A DNA stretch of 64,000 nucleotides from Manis javanica. Its lineage: Eukaryota; Chordata; Mammalia; Pholidota; Manidae. The stretch is from NCBI RefSeq assembly GCF_040802235.1, contig NC_133164.1, positions 110,936,302-111,000,301 of the forward strand. Direction: 5' to 3'. Below are positions 1-11,869 of this stretch, piece after piece. Each line of letters opens with the position of its first letter. Position 1 is the stretch's first letter. The notes below the pieces were generated by a model. It worked only from the letters and a program-made list of their open reading frames with translations. It had not been told where the DNA came from and ran no database searches. The position numbers and the translations under genes were made by a program.

Positions 1-340
1 GGTCTTTTAGACATCCACGCAGACACGTTAAGTAAGCAGCTGGCTATGTAACTCTGGAGCTCAGTGGACATGTCAAGGCTAGAGGTCTAAACTGGGGAGT
101 CCTTAGGATACAGGCAGCCAGTAAAGCTGTAGGCCTGAATCAGATCACTGCCTGGCAGCAAACCGGGTGCCAGACCAGGGCAGAGGCCTAGGGGACCTCT
201 GGTGTCCCAACCTGTGCGATCTGCAAAGAAGAGGAGGAACCCCCACAGAGACAGAACGAGAGGGCAGTGAAACCGGAGGACAAATAAGAGACCACCGGGC
301 CTGGAAGCCACCTGAAGAAAGCCTTGCAGAAGGAAGGGCC
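1..340. repeat. Ancient interspersed repeat, family not assigned
   Basis: TAAGCAGCTGGCTATGTAAC, CTGGAGCTCAGTGGACATGT and TGAATCAGATCACTGCCTGG belong to an old family common in mammalian introns. Related sequence recurs at about 5,995-6,740 and 57,940-58,960 in this window. I cannot name the family with confidence. Confidence 0.55.
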
Positions 341-699
341 CACAGGGTCACGGGGCACTCCAAGTGGGGGTTAATATGCAAAGAAGTGATCTTTGCGTTT
401 GGCCCTACAGGGCCTTTTCTGGAGACTGTGCATGGAGCACAGGAAATGGAAACGTGCCTGGAGTGGGGCAAAGATGACTGTGGGGGGAATGGGGCAGTTT
501 ATGGGGTCAGAGAGAGGGCCTTTAAAGAGAGGACATTCAGAAACATATCTACGTCGCAAGCTGGGAGTGGCTGAAGAGGAGGGGACAAACCTATGGATGC
601 TGGAGAGATTGTTGCTGGCCAAGCTTCTGAGAAGTGCCCCTACTTTTAAAACAATCTTGCAAGTCCATGAACTTCACAAGTATGAACCACTGGATTAGC

Positions 700-1110
700 A
701 GAGCCCTAGCTCCCAAACAGGGCAGAGCGATAGTTGGGGTTACTAATAACCACCCATTTTCTGCAACACTTCCTTATCTCCCTGCTATCCTGGTGGTGGC
801 TCCCTGTCCTGCAGGGTTTTGCTCCAATGTCACCTTCCCGGGAAGGCTATCCTTGTTGCCCTATTTAAAATAGACCCACTAGCACTCTCTGTTTCATTTT
901 TCCTGATTGACTTTTTCTCTTTATCTCTTTATCTATATATGCTACATATTTATTATTTATATGTTTATTATCTGTCTCTCACCACTGGAACATAAAGCAG
1001 GGTTTTTTTTTCCTGTTTGGCGTCTTGCTGTCAGTGTTGTGCTTTTTAGCGCCTAATGCATTGCTAGGCATGGGGTACTGCTGGGTAAGTAGTTGCTGAA
1101 ATGATTTATT
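700..1110 (+). mobile_element. L2 LINE 3' end
   Basis: TTATTATCTGTCTCTCACCA and CTGGAACATAAAGCAGG, then GCATTGCTAGGCATGG follow the L2 3' end pattern. Confidence 0.6.
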
Positions 1111-1804
1111 AATTGCTTTATCTTAAGACTCTGATGTGACAGGTCCTTTGGGAGATGCAAAGAAAATAGGTACAGAATGAGCTGAGACCTGTCCGCTAAG
1201 GCAGCAGCTCATGCTAGGAGGTGGCCAGGATGACAACAGAGAGTAGCACAGGCAGGCAAGGGTCAGAGTCCACCCTCTGTAGTGAACTCCGCAGTGATAT
1301 GGGACCACTGGGTACCAGAATTTCCAAGAGGGCGTGGCTGGGTCTAACCAGGCGGACAAGGGACATGTGGGGCAGGCCCCTGGAGGGTAGGGAGGTCTGC
1401 CCACAAGACAACAGTCCAAGACCAGAACTCAGTTCCCTGCAAGGCAGAAAAAGGCACCATATGCTGATGGGACTGACTGGCAGAGCTCCGAGCCCTAGAG
1501 GGAGGCTGGCAAGGACAGATCAGGATGCCTGGAACCAAGGCCGGAACTCAGGCTGGACAGTTTCCATGAGCAGGGAAGAATGAAGGGCATGAAAGGCTGC
1601 TGATCGTCCCTGGGCCACCAGTGGGAATCTGAGACACCAGAGAATCCACTGGGTCAGCCCTGAGCGATCCAAAACACAGGCCAAGGTTCTTGAAATTCCA
1701 GATGTGCAAGACAACTACAAATACCTGCCTCCTTTGTTGTAAAAACTGCATACCTGACACCTGGTTCATTCTGGAGCCTGGGGCATATATGGCTTTTACC
1801 CTGG

Positions 1805-1962
1805 GTCCTCAGAGCATGGTCCCCAAGCAGTTGTATCAGCAACATCTGGAAGCTTGCTAGAAATGCAAATTTCTATGGCCCCATTCCCAGCCCAACGCGT
1901 CAGACACTTGGGGCTGTAAGCAGCCCGCCAGGTGATGCTGCTAAAGTCTGAGAACCACCAGG
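1805..1962 (-). mobile_element. MER5A (hAT-Charlie non-autonomous)
   Basis: GCATGGTCCCCAAGCAG, CTTGCTAGAAATGCAAATTT and CAGGTGATGCTGCTAAAGTC, then TGAGAACCACC follow the MER5A consensus end to end. Confidence 0.82.
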
Positions 1963-2034
1963 TGAGCCCAGGTGTGAGGAGCTGAGGATGGCATAGTGGA
2001 AGCCAGTGTATCCTGACAGAGTCTAAGAGATCAA

Positions 2035-2240
2035 GACATGTATTTCTTTTTTCTTTATCCCTATTTGCTTTTGTGTCACATTGCCAGTCTAGGTAACTGT
2101 TTTTTTATCCTTTCAGTTTACATTTTATTACTTTATAAAGTGTATATATTCTTTTGAATAAAATTACAACAGAAATATTACTTTATACTTGAAACCAGTA
2201 TGATTGTATATCAACTATACTTCAATTAAAAAAAATAAAT
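2035..2240 (+). mobile_element. Old L1 3' terminus, sense
   Basis: Ends TTGTATATCAACTATACTTC, AATT and then an A-rich tail at 2,228-2,240, the usual end of old L1 3' UTRs. The next repeat (from 2,285) is an antisense L1 end, so two LINE tails nearly meet. Confidence 0.65.
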
Positions 2241-2284
2241 ATTAGCAACAGTGCTACCTAGCATTGCTGTTATGCTAAGAGCTT

Positions 2285-2460
2285 AAAATCTTTTTTTAAT
2301 CGACACAGAGTTGATGTTCAATATTATATTGGTTTCCAGTATACAACACAGTGATTCAACCCTTATCTACATTATTAAATGCTCACCCCAACTAGTGTAG
2401 TTACTGTCAACATAGTAAGACATTACAGAACTATTGACCTCATTCCTAAGAGCTTTAAAT
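2285..2460 (-). mobile_element. Old L1 3' UTR, antisense
   Basis: TTGATGTTCAATATTATATT, GGTTTCCAGTATACAACACA and GTGATTCAACCC are standard antisense L1 3' UTR strings. Confidence 0.75.
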
Positions 2461-2461
2461 C

Positions 2462-2680
2462 TTTTATCCCATACAATGCTCACAATAAACCTATACATTT
2501 AGAGCCAGTATCGTGCCCATTTTAATTAGATGACAAACTTGATGCTCAGAGATGAAATAACTTACCCAAGTCCTCCCACCTAGGAAAGTTAGAACTAAAA
2601 CTGAAATATAATGTTTTGTGCCCAAACCATGTCTTAACCACTGTATCCCTCATGTATTTACACAGTAAGATTGAAGACTT
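2462..2680 (-). mobile_element. MIR SINE, antisense
   Basis: GCTCACAATAAACCTATACA, GATGCTCAGAGATGAAATAA and CTTACCCAAGTC correspond to antisense MIR. Confidence 0.7.
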
Positions 2681-2689
2681 CTGATTATT

Positions 2690-4900
2690 ACTGGAGACGG
2701 TTTTGGAATCCTTCCCTACCTCTCGTGTTGACTTCATACATCTCTATTGCAGGATTTTACTCTTTCCTAGACTGCTCAGGTCTCTGGATCTTCTTACAAC
2801 CAGTTCTTTTCCTCAGAGCCTGTTTTCCTGCCAGCCTCTCTCTTTATCCTCTTTATGAACTCCAAGGCTGGATGGTACATGCCTGCACATAGAGTGAGAC
2901 ATGATTCATTCTTTCTAAAATTCAGAGGAAGCTGGAACCAGAATTGGCTGTCCTGCTTCCGCATCTCAGGGCTCTCTTTCACATGTCTCTATAAATTACG
3001 TTCTTATTATAGTGAATCCAACTTGTTGCCTTTCAAAAGAAAATCTTGCTGTCAGGGAATAAAAATATTCCCCAACCCTCCGTCACCCTTCCAAGTCCTG
3101 CACAACATATCCACCACCTTCTTTTTTAATCGGAAATAATTTGTTCCTTAGGGAAATACCCACAGGATCATTGGTATAAAGGTCAAAAGATTGGGAAACG
3201 TGCTTACAAACTGCTTACCATCAAGTTATAACTCGAAGATATTGCCTCAGCTTCTTTAGCTGAACTTTCTGGGTAATAAGTTTGTCATTAGGACATAGTC
3301 ACCTCAACACTGGATGAGAATTCTCATGAGACTTTTGGCAGTCCACTGAGTCTTTGAGCCCCAACTTCCTGATTAGGTAAGCAGGAATTGTAATACCTGC
3401 CCTTTTCCCTAATGAAAGTGGCTTGCTGATGTGTCCTCTGGAGGATGCTTGTAGCCTAGGTAAGACGACACCTAGGTCTCTCTGTGATGGTGGGTGGGCT
3501 TATTCGAAAGGTGGTACTCGGGTCCAGATTCTATGACCTAATAAGGCTGTTTATTTATCTATGTGATCATTCACTCAAAAAACATTTTTCAGAGTGTAGT
3601 TTGGAATGCTGGAAAAGAAAAAGCAACACCATTCGTGAAGTACTGTGGCGCTGCAGAAACTAAGGCCTCGACATCATTCTCTCACACGTCGATGTGGTCG
3701 TCATCAGTGTTGTTCAGCAGATACTTCCGGCTCTGCGCCCTCCGGGCACTCAGTAGCAGTTCACTTCCTGGCCCCACTTTACACATGTCACTTCTGGGCC
3801 AGAGCACTGAATTGATGGCTTCAGGCCCTCCAGAACTCTGTTATCCCTGCCATGGTCTTTGGGGAATTTTCAGGTAGTGGCTACTCTTTCAGCTTGGGTG
3901 CCAGAGTGAGAAAGAGCCCAAGACAACTGGCCATGGGCATGTAGCACGGGCAAGAAGAAGACTATTGTCCTCGCAGAGACAGCCAAATAGGTCAACCCGT
4001 GAGCTGCATCACTGACATGTGATTCCTGTGACTATTTTTCTCTTTCTCTCAGTGGCTGGTTAAGTGCAAGATCGTTTTTAAAGATGCATCAGAACTCAGA
4101 CAAAGGAATAACCCTAATGTCATACTCAGATATTTTTCAGTCTTCTTACAAGGTAGGCTTATTTGTATAATTTCTCAAATCCTTATTACTGTATAATAAT
4201 TTATTATATTCAGTCTTTAACCCTCTTTTGAAATAATTTTCCAAGAAAACTAAACTGAGAGGTATCATTTTCTTCTGTAAGTACATTTAATTTTTGCTGG
4301 TTTAATGACTTTTGCCGGTGGAAGGTACCACTTTTCTTGATATTTGACCTAATAGAATTTGAACAATATTAAACCAGCAAAAGCATCCTTATATCTCAGC
4401 TGATGGGTAACAGGTTTCAATAAATGTACTGGCAGATTCCTGTGGAATCCGTGTTCAACACAGAATTTGTATGGCTCCTGAAAATTCATAGTAATTGGTT
4501 CCTATGAATAAGAGTAGTAATGATAATGAGAAAAATTAAGTAAGTTACAGCCAGGAGAGGGGCTAGTTGAAGCTTGGGACAGTTGTTCTGCTGAGAGGGA
4601 GGAGGAAGGGTGGGGGTCTGTTTATGAATGTGAGGTTGGTTGAAGCAGAAGGGCATACAGTCCTGTGACAGAATATGGGAGAAGTGGGATATCAGAGTGG
4701 CAGTGATGCAATAAGACAGTCGAAGGTTAGGAAGAAAAGGACACTTCAGCTCACATAACCCAAATGTATCATTTATACATTTTCTAAGTCTTGGTTTACT
4801 GCTGAGCTGGGACCCAGTGTTCAGTACTTACGGTCCATGCCTCTTTTGTTACACTGCACTGTCATGAAACAGGGAGGGGAGGGTTGAAACACTCTTCTGG
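2690..4900. other. No gene or clear repeat recognised
   Basis: Mixed-composition sequence before the first OACYL exon found. Short frames only. The string RYFRL encoded near 3,719 recalls the OACYL 'RYLRL' block but has no splice donor at the required place. Confidence 0.4.
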
Positions 4901-4904
4901 GCTA

Positions 4905-5165
4905 GTAAAATGGAGTGTGCAAGCCCTGACTCTGTGGTTTGTCTGCCTGGGCTTGCGTTCTGGCTCAATCATCCACCAGCTGTGTGACCTTGAGTAAGTG
5001 TCTCAACCATTCTGTGCTTGAGTTTTCTCACCTGAAAAATGGGGGGAATAATGGGATTCACTTCATTGGGCCCTTGTGAGAATAAGTGAGATAATGTGTG
5101 CAAAGAATTTCTAAAATGTGTGACCCATAGTAAGCTCTCAAAAGTATCATTATTACTGTTGTTAT
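4905..5165 (+). mobile_element. MIR SINE, sense, near full length
   Basis: Core CCAGCTGTGTGACCTTGAGT, then TTTTCTCACCTGAAAAATGG and TAGTAAGCTCTCAAAAG: a nearly complete MIR. Confidence 0.85.
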
Positions 5166-5994
5166 TTATACATTTTAACTCTTCCTGTAAATAGGTTAAG
5201 AATGACTATGAGCTGAGGAATAGACCTTTGTTGACTTCTTTTCACCATGGCCTTTGTGCTTTCTTCCAACTCCATTCAGTCTAGTCCTCTTCCCGAATGC
5301 TTGACAGAATGCTCAGTTTTTCAATATCTTTTGGGCATGCGGCATGCAGTTAAAGGGTCTATTCTGCACCGTGGCCTCCTGGAAGAGAGGGACTGGCATT
5401 CAGGCCAAGGGTTCTTAGTGATAATGCTAAGGTGGGTTGTTAGGGACCCCATGGCTGGGTGGGTTCTACCTGGGAAACTTACTTCAGAAGAAAATTCCTG
5501 AAGCTGGGGATTGAAGAGCAGCCGAACGGGTGTCTCACCAGGCAGATAAAGTGGTAGTGGGGACAGGGAGAGACAGGGTGCGGTGAGGTGGTGGGGAGGC
5601 CTTACTGGGCAAGATGGTAGCAAGGATCCCAGTGAGCAATGTACTGCACTGTCTGGGTGGGAAAGCAGGATTTGGGCTGGTGACTGGCAGTGGGAAGAGA
5701 GAGAGAGCAAGTCAAGGCCATTCACATTTTCCGGCCTATGCTACAAGGCAAGTGGTTGTGACATTCTTGAGATAGGGGATTCTGGGAGATGAGTCCAACC
5801 TGGGACAAAACTCTGTTGAAAAATTCGGGGCAGGGAAGCATGATTAACCCACAGTTTGTATTTGCCCTCTTTAAGGTAACCCAGTGCAGAAGCAGCGATG
5901 GTCCTAGCCATTTTGACGTGCTCTTTCATGCTGGCAAAACTCACTGTTATTAATTATGATTTATTACTTGTCTACTTGCCTCCAAGAGGACTGG

Positions 5995-6740
5995 AAGTAA
6001 GATCATTTGTTCATTCACTCTTTCTATATTTGTTGAGGGCCCACTGTGTGCCAGGCACCGTCCTAAGCCTTGAGGATTCAGCAGTTAATAACTATACAAG
6101 TATCTTCTGGGGTTGGTTGTATTCTAGTGAACAGAGATGGACAATAAGCAAGTAAATATGCAACATTAAGTTGCAATATGCAAATAAGTTTCTAATAGGC
6201 CAGTGATGATAAGCACCACAGTGACAGCTCAGAGAAGGAAGCAAGACAGGGTCTTCCTCTGCAAAGGTAGTTAGGGAAGGTGATGTATGTTGAGAACCTT
6301 GAAGGAAGTAAAAAAATGTTCTAAGCAAAGAAAATGCTCTAAGGGAAGAAGGGTTGGTGCGTGGGACCCCGTGCAGGGGTCTTGAGGAGAGAGCATGGTT
6401 GCTGTGTGTGAAGAACCTCAGGCCAAAGGTACTGGGGTGGAGAGAGCAACTCGAAGAACAGCAGGGACTGAGGTCAGAGAGGTGGGGTGGGGCGTGGGTG
6501 GCTGGGAATGTATCTGGTCTGTGGGCTGCCTTAGGGCTTCCGTTTTATTCTGAGACAGGAAGCCTTTGCGGGATTCCAGAAGGGGAGTGGCATGGCCAGA
6601 TTGACATTTTGCAAGAATCACTCTGGCTGAGGGTGGCGACAGTCTGTAAGTGGGCAGGGCAGAGGCTGGGAGAGCATGTGGGAGCTGTCACAGCTCCAGG
6701 AAAACGCAAAACCCAGATTCAGGGGTAAATCTGAGCAGAT
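5995..6740. repeat. Ancient interspersed repeat, same family as start of window
   Basis: CCACTGTGTGCCAGGCACCG, TCCTAAGCCTTGAGGATTCA, then GAGGTCAGAGAGGTGGGGTG style text and AGAATCACTCTGGCTGAGGG. The order of landmarks follows the family. No coding. Confidence 0.6.
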
Positions 6741-6849
6741 TATTTAGGGAAATGAGGAGAGCGAATGCTCTAGACCCTTAAAACAGCGTGATTATATCAA
6801 CAAGGAACCACCTTTTTAAAATTAGATGCTTTTTATAGGGAAAAAAATT

Positions 6850-7440
6850 ATTGATAAAAATGTCTAATAACATCAGAAGATTGTACACTAAATGAAGGTA
6901 CCCCTTCCAGTCTCACTCCCCACCAGTCACCTTGGTTAACAGTCTCTTGTGAATTCATGAGGACACTTTCCATGTACTTATATGCTCTGGATTCTTTTTT
7001 CCATGAATAAAATTATACTACATGCTGCACTGTTTTACAAGTAGCTTTTTCCCCTTAATAATTTAATTTTGGTATTTTTCTCTATTTGCGTGCAAGGATC
7101 CACCTCACTAATTTTAAAGGTTGCGTGGAATGATGCTGTGTGGGTATTTAACCAGTCTCCATTGTTGAGCATGGAGGTAATTTCCAAATTTTTACAATCT
7201 TGGACAATAATACAATGTCTATACACTTTTTGTGCAATTTTATGAACATTTTTGTGCTGTTTTATGAGCATGTTTGTGCGGGTAAATTCCTACAAGTGGA
7301 ATTGGTGGTGTGGCGTATTTAACATTTTGATAGACATTGTCCAATTTGCCTTCCTACCCACCAAGTATGAGAACACCTGCTTCTCACACCTCTACAACTG
7401 GCTGGCATCGCACTTTTCAATCTTTGCAAGTCCACTTAGA
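6850..7440 (-). mobile_element. Old L1M fragment, antisense
   Basis: Antisense LINE 3' sequence with GTAAATTCCTACAAGTGGAA, CCAGTCTCCATTGTTGAGCA and CACCAAGTATGAGAACACCT. Ancient and broken. Confidence 0.75.
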
Positions 7441-7449
7441 CTTTAAATC

Positions 7450-8410
7450 TTCTGGAATTTTAGACAAAAATGAAGTACATGTACATGTATATGATGCTTT
7501 CAATGTTTTGAACTGCTTTCTTATTGATCTAATTTAATTCTCAGAAAGCTTAGGAGGCAGCAATCATCCTCTTCCTTAGAAAAATCTAGAGAATTATCAC
7601 CCCTCCTTTTCCATAGAAGAGGAAACGGCCAAGTTATATGATTTTTCTCCGGGTGACAAATTTAGACAAAAGTGGAACTCACATCTCTGCACCTGGCTCT
7701 TCAAGGCCTGCTGCACCCAGCAACCTCTGCCCCACCCCACCAGCTGCACTGGCGGGTGGGGGGTGGGGGGCATATGCTGCCTGCACCATCTTCCCTCCTG
7801 AGGGCATCTGACCTGCACTCTGGTTCCGAGGGGAGCAGGGGGCTGACTTACTCTCCCCGGGGAGGGGGAGGCAGCAGATGGTGGGAAGGGGGCCAGGGAG
7901 GAAGGAGGGAGCCCAAGGCCTGTGGGAGCAGCTGCAGGGAGCATGGTCAGATGGCTAATGGGGCAGGACCAGGTCCCAGGGAGAGCTCTGGGTTGTTGTC
8001 TGAAACATATTCAGCCACCCTTTCTCTCTGACTTTGATCAGCAATTCCAGCCCTGCTCTCTGCATGCCCCGCACCCTTCTGCCTATGGACACTCTACAAA
8101 GGATGTTATCATCGTGGGGAGGACAGGAGGCTGGCAGGTCTGGGTCTTGGGTGCAGACCAGAGGCAGGGTGCTGACCATGACTCTGCTGGGGGGTTACCT
8201 CCAGTGACTGCCCTCCATCTGTCGCTGCCCAGCCCTGCTGCCTCCACCAAGATGTTCTAAGGTTCAACAGCTGGGCCACGTGCTCTAGTTGCACTACCCT
8301 GACTTTTTAAATGTTCTCTTTTACAAGAGGACCGTGATTGCAGCCCACCCAGAATCCATGCTGGAATTGTGTATGCCTCCCTGACACGACCTCACTTCCA
8401 GACTCTAGAC
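7450..8410. other. No gene recognised; GC-rich 7,690-8,260
   Basis: A purine- and GC-rich stretch with several short frames on both strands and no recognisable protein or splice structure. Confidence 0.4.
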
Positions 8411-8412
8411 TA

Positions 8413-8703
8413 GTGATGCCCAGTAGGTAGCCACGAGACACATGTGGCCCACTGAGATCCAAGTATAAAATAGATACCAAATTCTAAAGACTTAGTACAA
8501 GAAAAAAAAGAATATAAGATAGCTCAATATTTTTTATATTGGTGACCTGTTGAAATGACAAAGTTGTGGATATATTGGCCTAAATGAAGTATATCATCAA
8601 AATTAAATGTATCTGTTTCTTATGACTTTTTAAAATGTGGCTACTAGAAACTGTAAACTAGGTGGCAGCTGTGGCTTGAATGATGTTCTGTTGAACAGCG
8701 CTG
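8413..8703 (+). mobile_element. hAT-type non-autonomous DNA transposon (MER group)
   Basis: One end reads AGTGATGCCCAGTAGGTAGC and the other GATGTTCTGTTGAACAGCGC. These are diverged copies of a terminal inverted repeat of the CAGTAGTGTCCAATAG type, with the usual TGTGGCTACTAGAAA inner part. Exact family not assigned. Confidence 0.68.
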
Positions 8704-8869
8704 GACTAGACACCTCGTGCCTTACTCCTCGTCTTTGAACCTGCTTCAAGTCCTGTGTGAAAAGAGGTAGGAGGTGAAGGGAGGAAGGAAGAATTAAAGC
8801 CAAGAGTTGGGGGAGGAAAAGAGGGATGGAGGGAGGACAGATATTTTCACCCAGGGGGGCCACATGGAA

Positions 8870-9070
8870 AGAGCGTGAAATGGTGTCTAATCTCAGGACT
8901 GCTACATAGCTGGGCCTCCTTGGCAAATTACCAAACCTCTCTGATCTATAAGTTCCTCATCAGTAAAAGAGAGGTAGCAGTTATCTGACAGGAATATTTT
9001 GAGGCTTAGAAATATCTAAAAGCTCCTAGCACAGTGGCTGACACGCATGACCTGCTCAGTGAGTAATAGG
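8870..9070 (+). mobile_element. MIR SINE, sense
   Basis: TTACCAAACCTCTCTGATCT, TCCTCATCAGTAAAAGAG and CTCCTAGCACAGTGGCTGAC fit MIR. Confidence 0.72.
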
Positions 9071-9291
9071 ATTTTTGAATCAGCAGCACCTGAGCCAGCA
9101 CGTGCTGGGTGCTCAAGAAAAGATTTTGAACCCACAAGTGTGTGAATGTTTGAGGTGTGGGCAGGGAGGGGGTTGCCCACCCAGTCCAATCTGTGTCAGA
9201 GGTCTTATCCCCCGTCTCTACGCACCCACCCAGGGACTGAATGGAACTGCTGTGGGGAGTCACCATCTCTTGTCCAGCTCTTTCTTGCCAG

Positions 9292-9490
9292 GTTACAGCC
9301 TTGTCGCATGTATTCAGTGGGCTTTGTGGTCGGCTTGTTCTCCCTTGTTTCCTGGGGACCCATCTGGGAAGTGCCCAAGTTCCACCTGGATACCTGTCAG
9401 CAAGCGTGGTGGATGAATTCACTGTTGGTAAATAATTTCCCGTCGGTCCAGAATGTGGTGAATCCCTCGTGGTCGGCTGCGCCAGGGCAG
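9292..9490 (+). CDS. OACYL: OACYL exon with WW-N-x-LLVNNF motif
   Basis: The acceptor follows a pyrimidine-rich tract ending TTCTTGCCAG. The donor is CAG/GTAGGT, close to consensus. The exon is 199 bp; its first base completes a codon from the previous exon and it ends in phase 0. It encodes a membrane segment (MYSVGFVVGLFSLVSWG) followed by CQQAWWMNSLLVNNF, a signature of NRF-6-like acyltransferases. An earlier donor after GTG at 9459 would also keep phase 0 but is a weaker match. The leading LQPCRMY fits the position just after the family's 'HRYLR' segment, whose exon I could not find upstream. Confidence 0.85.
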
Positions 9491-10380
9491 GTAGGTGCAA
9501 AATGAGGCAGGTCTGTGACAGGAGCCTGGGGAGGATGGTCTGGGCTGTTTTCCCAGGTGCACACGCTTGGGCCATATGTGGGAATCAGTGGCAAGGACAC
9601 GAGCCAGCCCCTCTTTGAGGTGAAGCCCGCCTTAGATCCTTGGAAGCAGAGGTGTGAGGGCCTCTAAGCTCTGGGTGCTCACCAGTCCCCCCACCATGGG
9701 CACATCTCTCCAGCTGAGGCAAGGAGACCTGCCACGTTGGTCAGACGAGACTGGGTGAGAGTGTGCCAAGGGCGGGAAGGGAGGCGAAGGCTCCTTTTAT
9801 CCCTGAAGCATGGAGAGAGCGGCCCCAGGAATTTCTTCCACTGAAGATGAAATACAGGTGATTGCCTCATTTCATACAAACAGGGACAGCCTGTGGGCCG
9901 ATGTGGCTTTGACCAGGTGGTCTCATGTCAGTCGTGTGTGGGAACTCTGGGGTTTCCCACAGAAGCTTGTATAGAGCCAGGCTTCCTTTCGAAATGGACA
10001 CATTCTCTTGACCTGGAGTTTTGGGGGATGGGCAGGCAGGCAAGGAAGTGGAACATCCAGCCCTCTGACTCCAGCCACATCTTAATGTCACGTGATAGAA
10101 TCCACTTCCCACAGCTCTCCTGGTGGATGAACCATTTTTGTTTTTTTAAACAAGAGAAAACTTGTCTGAACTTCCATTTTATAAAATGGTAATAGTAATT
10201 GCTAGCACCCAGGCTTGTTGCAAAGATCAGATGAAATCTCTGTAATTCAAAATCCTTTCCTTTTCCATGGAAATCCCCTGCCACCTCCTGAATTCTCCCT
10301 CTGGGTCCAGGAAGGAGAGACAGTATGGAGCTGACGTGGTACATGAAGGAAGGATATCGCCTCTGCTCCTCTCTTTTCAG

Positions 10381-10460
10381 TGCAGCAGCTGCACGGGGTA
10401 CCTTGCCAATGACTTTCACATCTATCTCACCACGTCGGCCATCGTCTTCATCCATGGAAC
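10381..10460 (+). CDS. OACYL: OACYL exon with YLANDF motif
   Basis: 80-bp exon between CTTTTCAG and GTGAGT. It opens in phase 0 and leaves two bases of a split codon. It encodes CSSCTGYLANDFHIYLTTSA and then a hydrophobic run ending IVFIHG. The cysteine followed by YL(A/S)ND is one of the best conserved blocks of the NRF-6-like family, so assignment is secure even though the exon is short. Most relatives have Trp where this has Gly before the Tyr; I infer a lineage substitution. Confidence 0.87.
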
Positions 10461-10639
10461 GTGAGTGTCACGGGGACAAGTGTCTCTGCCCCTGTGGCCC
10501 TGTAGAGACTGCTCCAGTGCTGGACGGAGCACCTTTCCCCTTCTTCCACATTCTCCTCCAATCTCTGTCCTACACAAACCAGCCTGAGGCTCTGCAGAGT
10601 TACAGTCAGTGTGTCTGTAATACACAGTCTCGGCTTGTT

Positions 10640-11640
10640 CCATTTAACTGTGCTTATAAACATTTCCATGTACTGACATGACCTCCATACTTGTCGGGTT
10701 TAGGATTTATATGCCGCAGTTACGGTTCGGCATCTATTGTTCCCAATTTTTCATGATTATAAATGGCACCTCAATGAATGCTTTGAACACACTACTTTTT
10801 CCTCTTATTTATTTCCTTGGGGACCTATTTCCAGGTGGAATTACTAGGTCAGAGGGTAGCAACAATTCTGTGTTGCTTGTTACATATTGTGAGATTACTT
10901 TCCAGAAAGAGTGGGGTAATTTACATCGCCCCAAGCAATACATCAGTATACCTGCTTTCCAACATGGCTATTTATCATCTTAATTTTTTTTAGTTTTAGA
11001 AGAGCTCTAAGGTCTCAATAATTCATGGAAAGATTTCTAGTTTACTAGGTTACTAGGTAGGTGACCCAGGATGTGGATTATCTATATCATATTTTAAAGG
11101 ATTTATTATTCTTTCTTGCTAAAATGCATATTCAACTTAAGAAACATTGGAAAATACTAGGATAAAGAGTAGAAAACAATCACCCTAGATTCATTTCCTC
11201 ACTCAAGTAGAGGTGAATTCACTGTCCATATTTTGGTGTTTAAATTTCTGATCTTTTTTTCTGTGTAGTTTTTTTATACTTGAGAGGATTCTTCATATAC
11301 AATTTAGTATCTTTCTTTTAATAGTTTTATGACATAAGCATTTCCTATTTTATTTTTTAAGTAAACAGTTTTAATGTCTGCACAAAATTCCATTCCAGTG
11401 TTTACTTATACCTTCCTCTATTGCTAAAAACTTGAATTATTTCCAACTTTATACTTTAATAAATAACACTCTGAAAAACGTTTTCAAGGTAACCATTTGT
11501 CTCCAGCTCTAATATTTCTTTACGATGCATGTCTTTAAGAGGGATTACTGGGTTAAAGGGTATGAATGTCTTTTGGTTCTTGAAGCATAATCACAAATTC
11601 CTTTCCTTAATGGTTGTATCAATATTCAGTCCTCTGGCCA
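10640..11640 (-). mobile_element. Old L1M fragments, antisense
   Basis: Two antisense LINE stretches in an OACYL intron. Typical strings are TTTCCAGGTGGAATTACTAG (about 10,830) and GGGATTACTGGGTTAAAGGG (about 11,541). Confidence 0.73.
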
Positions 11641-11664
11641 TCTAATTACATGTAGCCAATATGG

Positions 11665-11712
11665 AATACATATTATAAATAATAAATAAATGAATAAATA
11701 ATAAAACAAAAC
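11665..11712 (+). repeat. (AATA)n simple repeat
   Basis: AAATAATAAATAAATGAATA type units at the end of an old L1 segment. Confidence 0.8.
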
Positions 11713-11869
11713 AAATGCAATAATCAAGGTATTTTGATATATAAGAAAGATTAATTTCTCACAAATTCCTGTAAGTCTTTGATTACTACGGGGTGGAGCT
11801 GACTTACAAATATGTGCTACCCCCACCCCCCCACCCACAGAGTCAGACCAGGAAGGCCCGGAGCAGATA

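Noticed and set aside
3715-3735. RYFRL coding string that resembles the OACYL block expected just before 9292
   Set aside because: No GT donor at the required codon position, and the surrounding frame has no other family motif.
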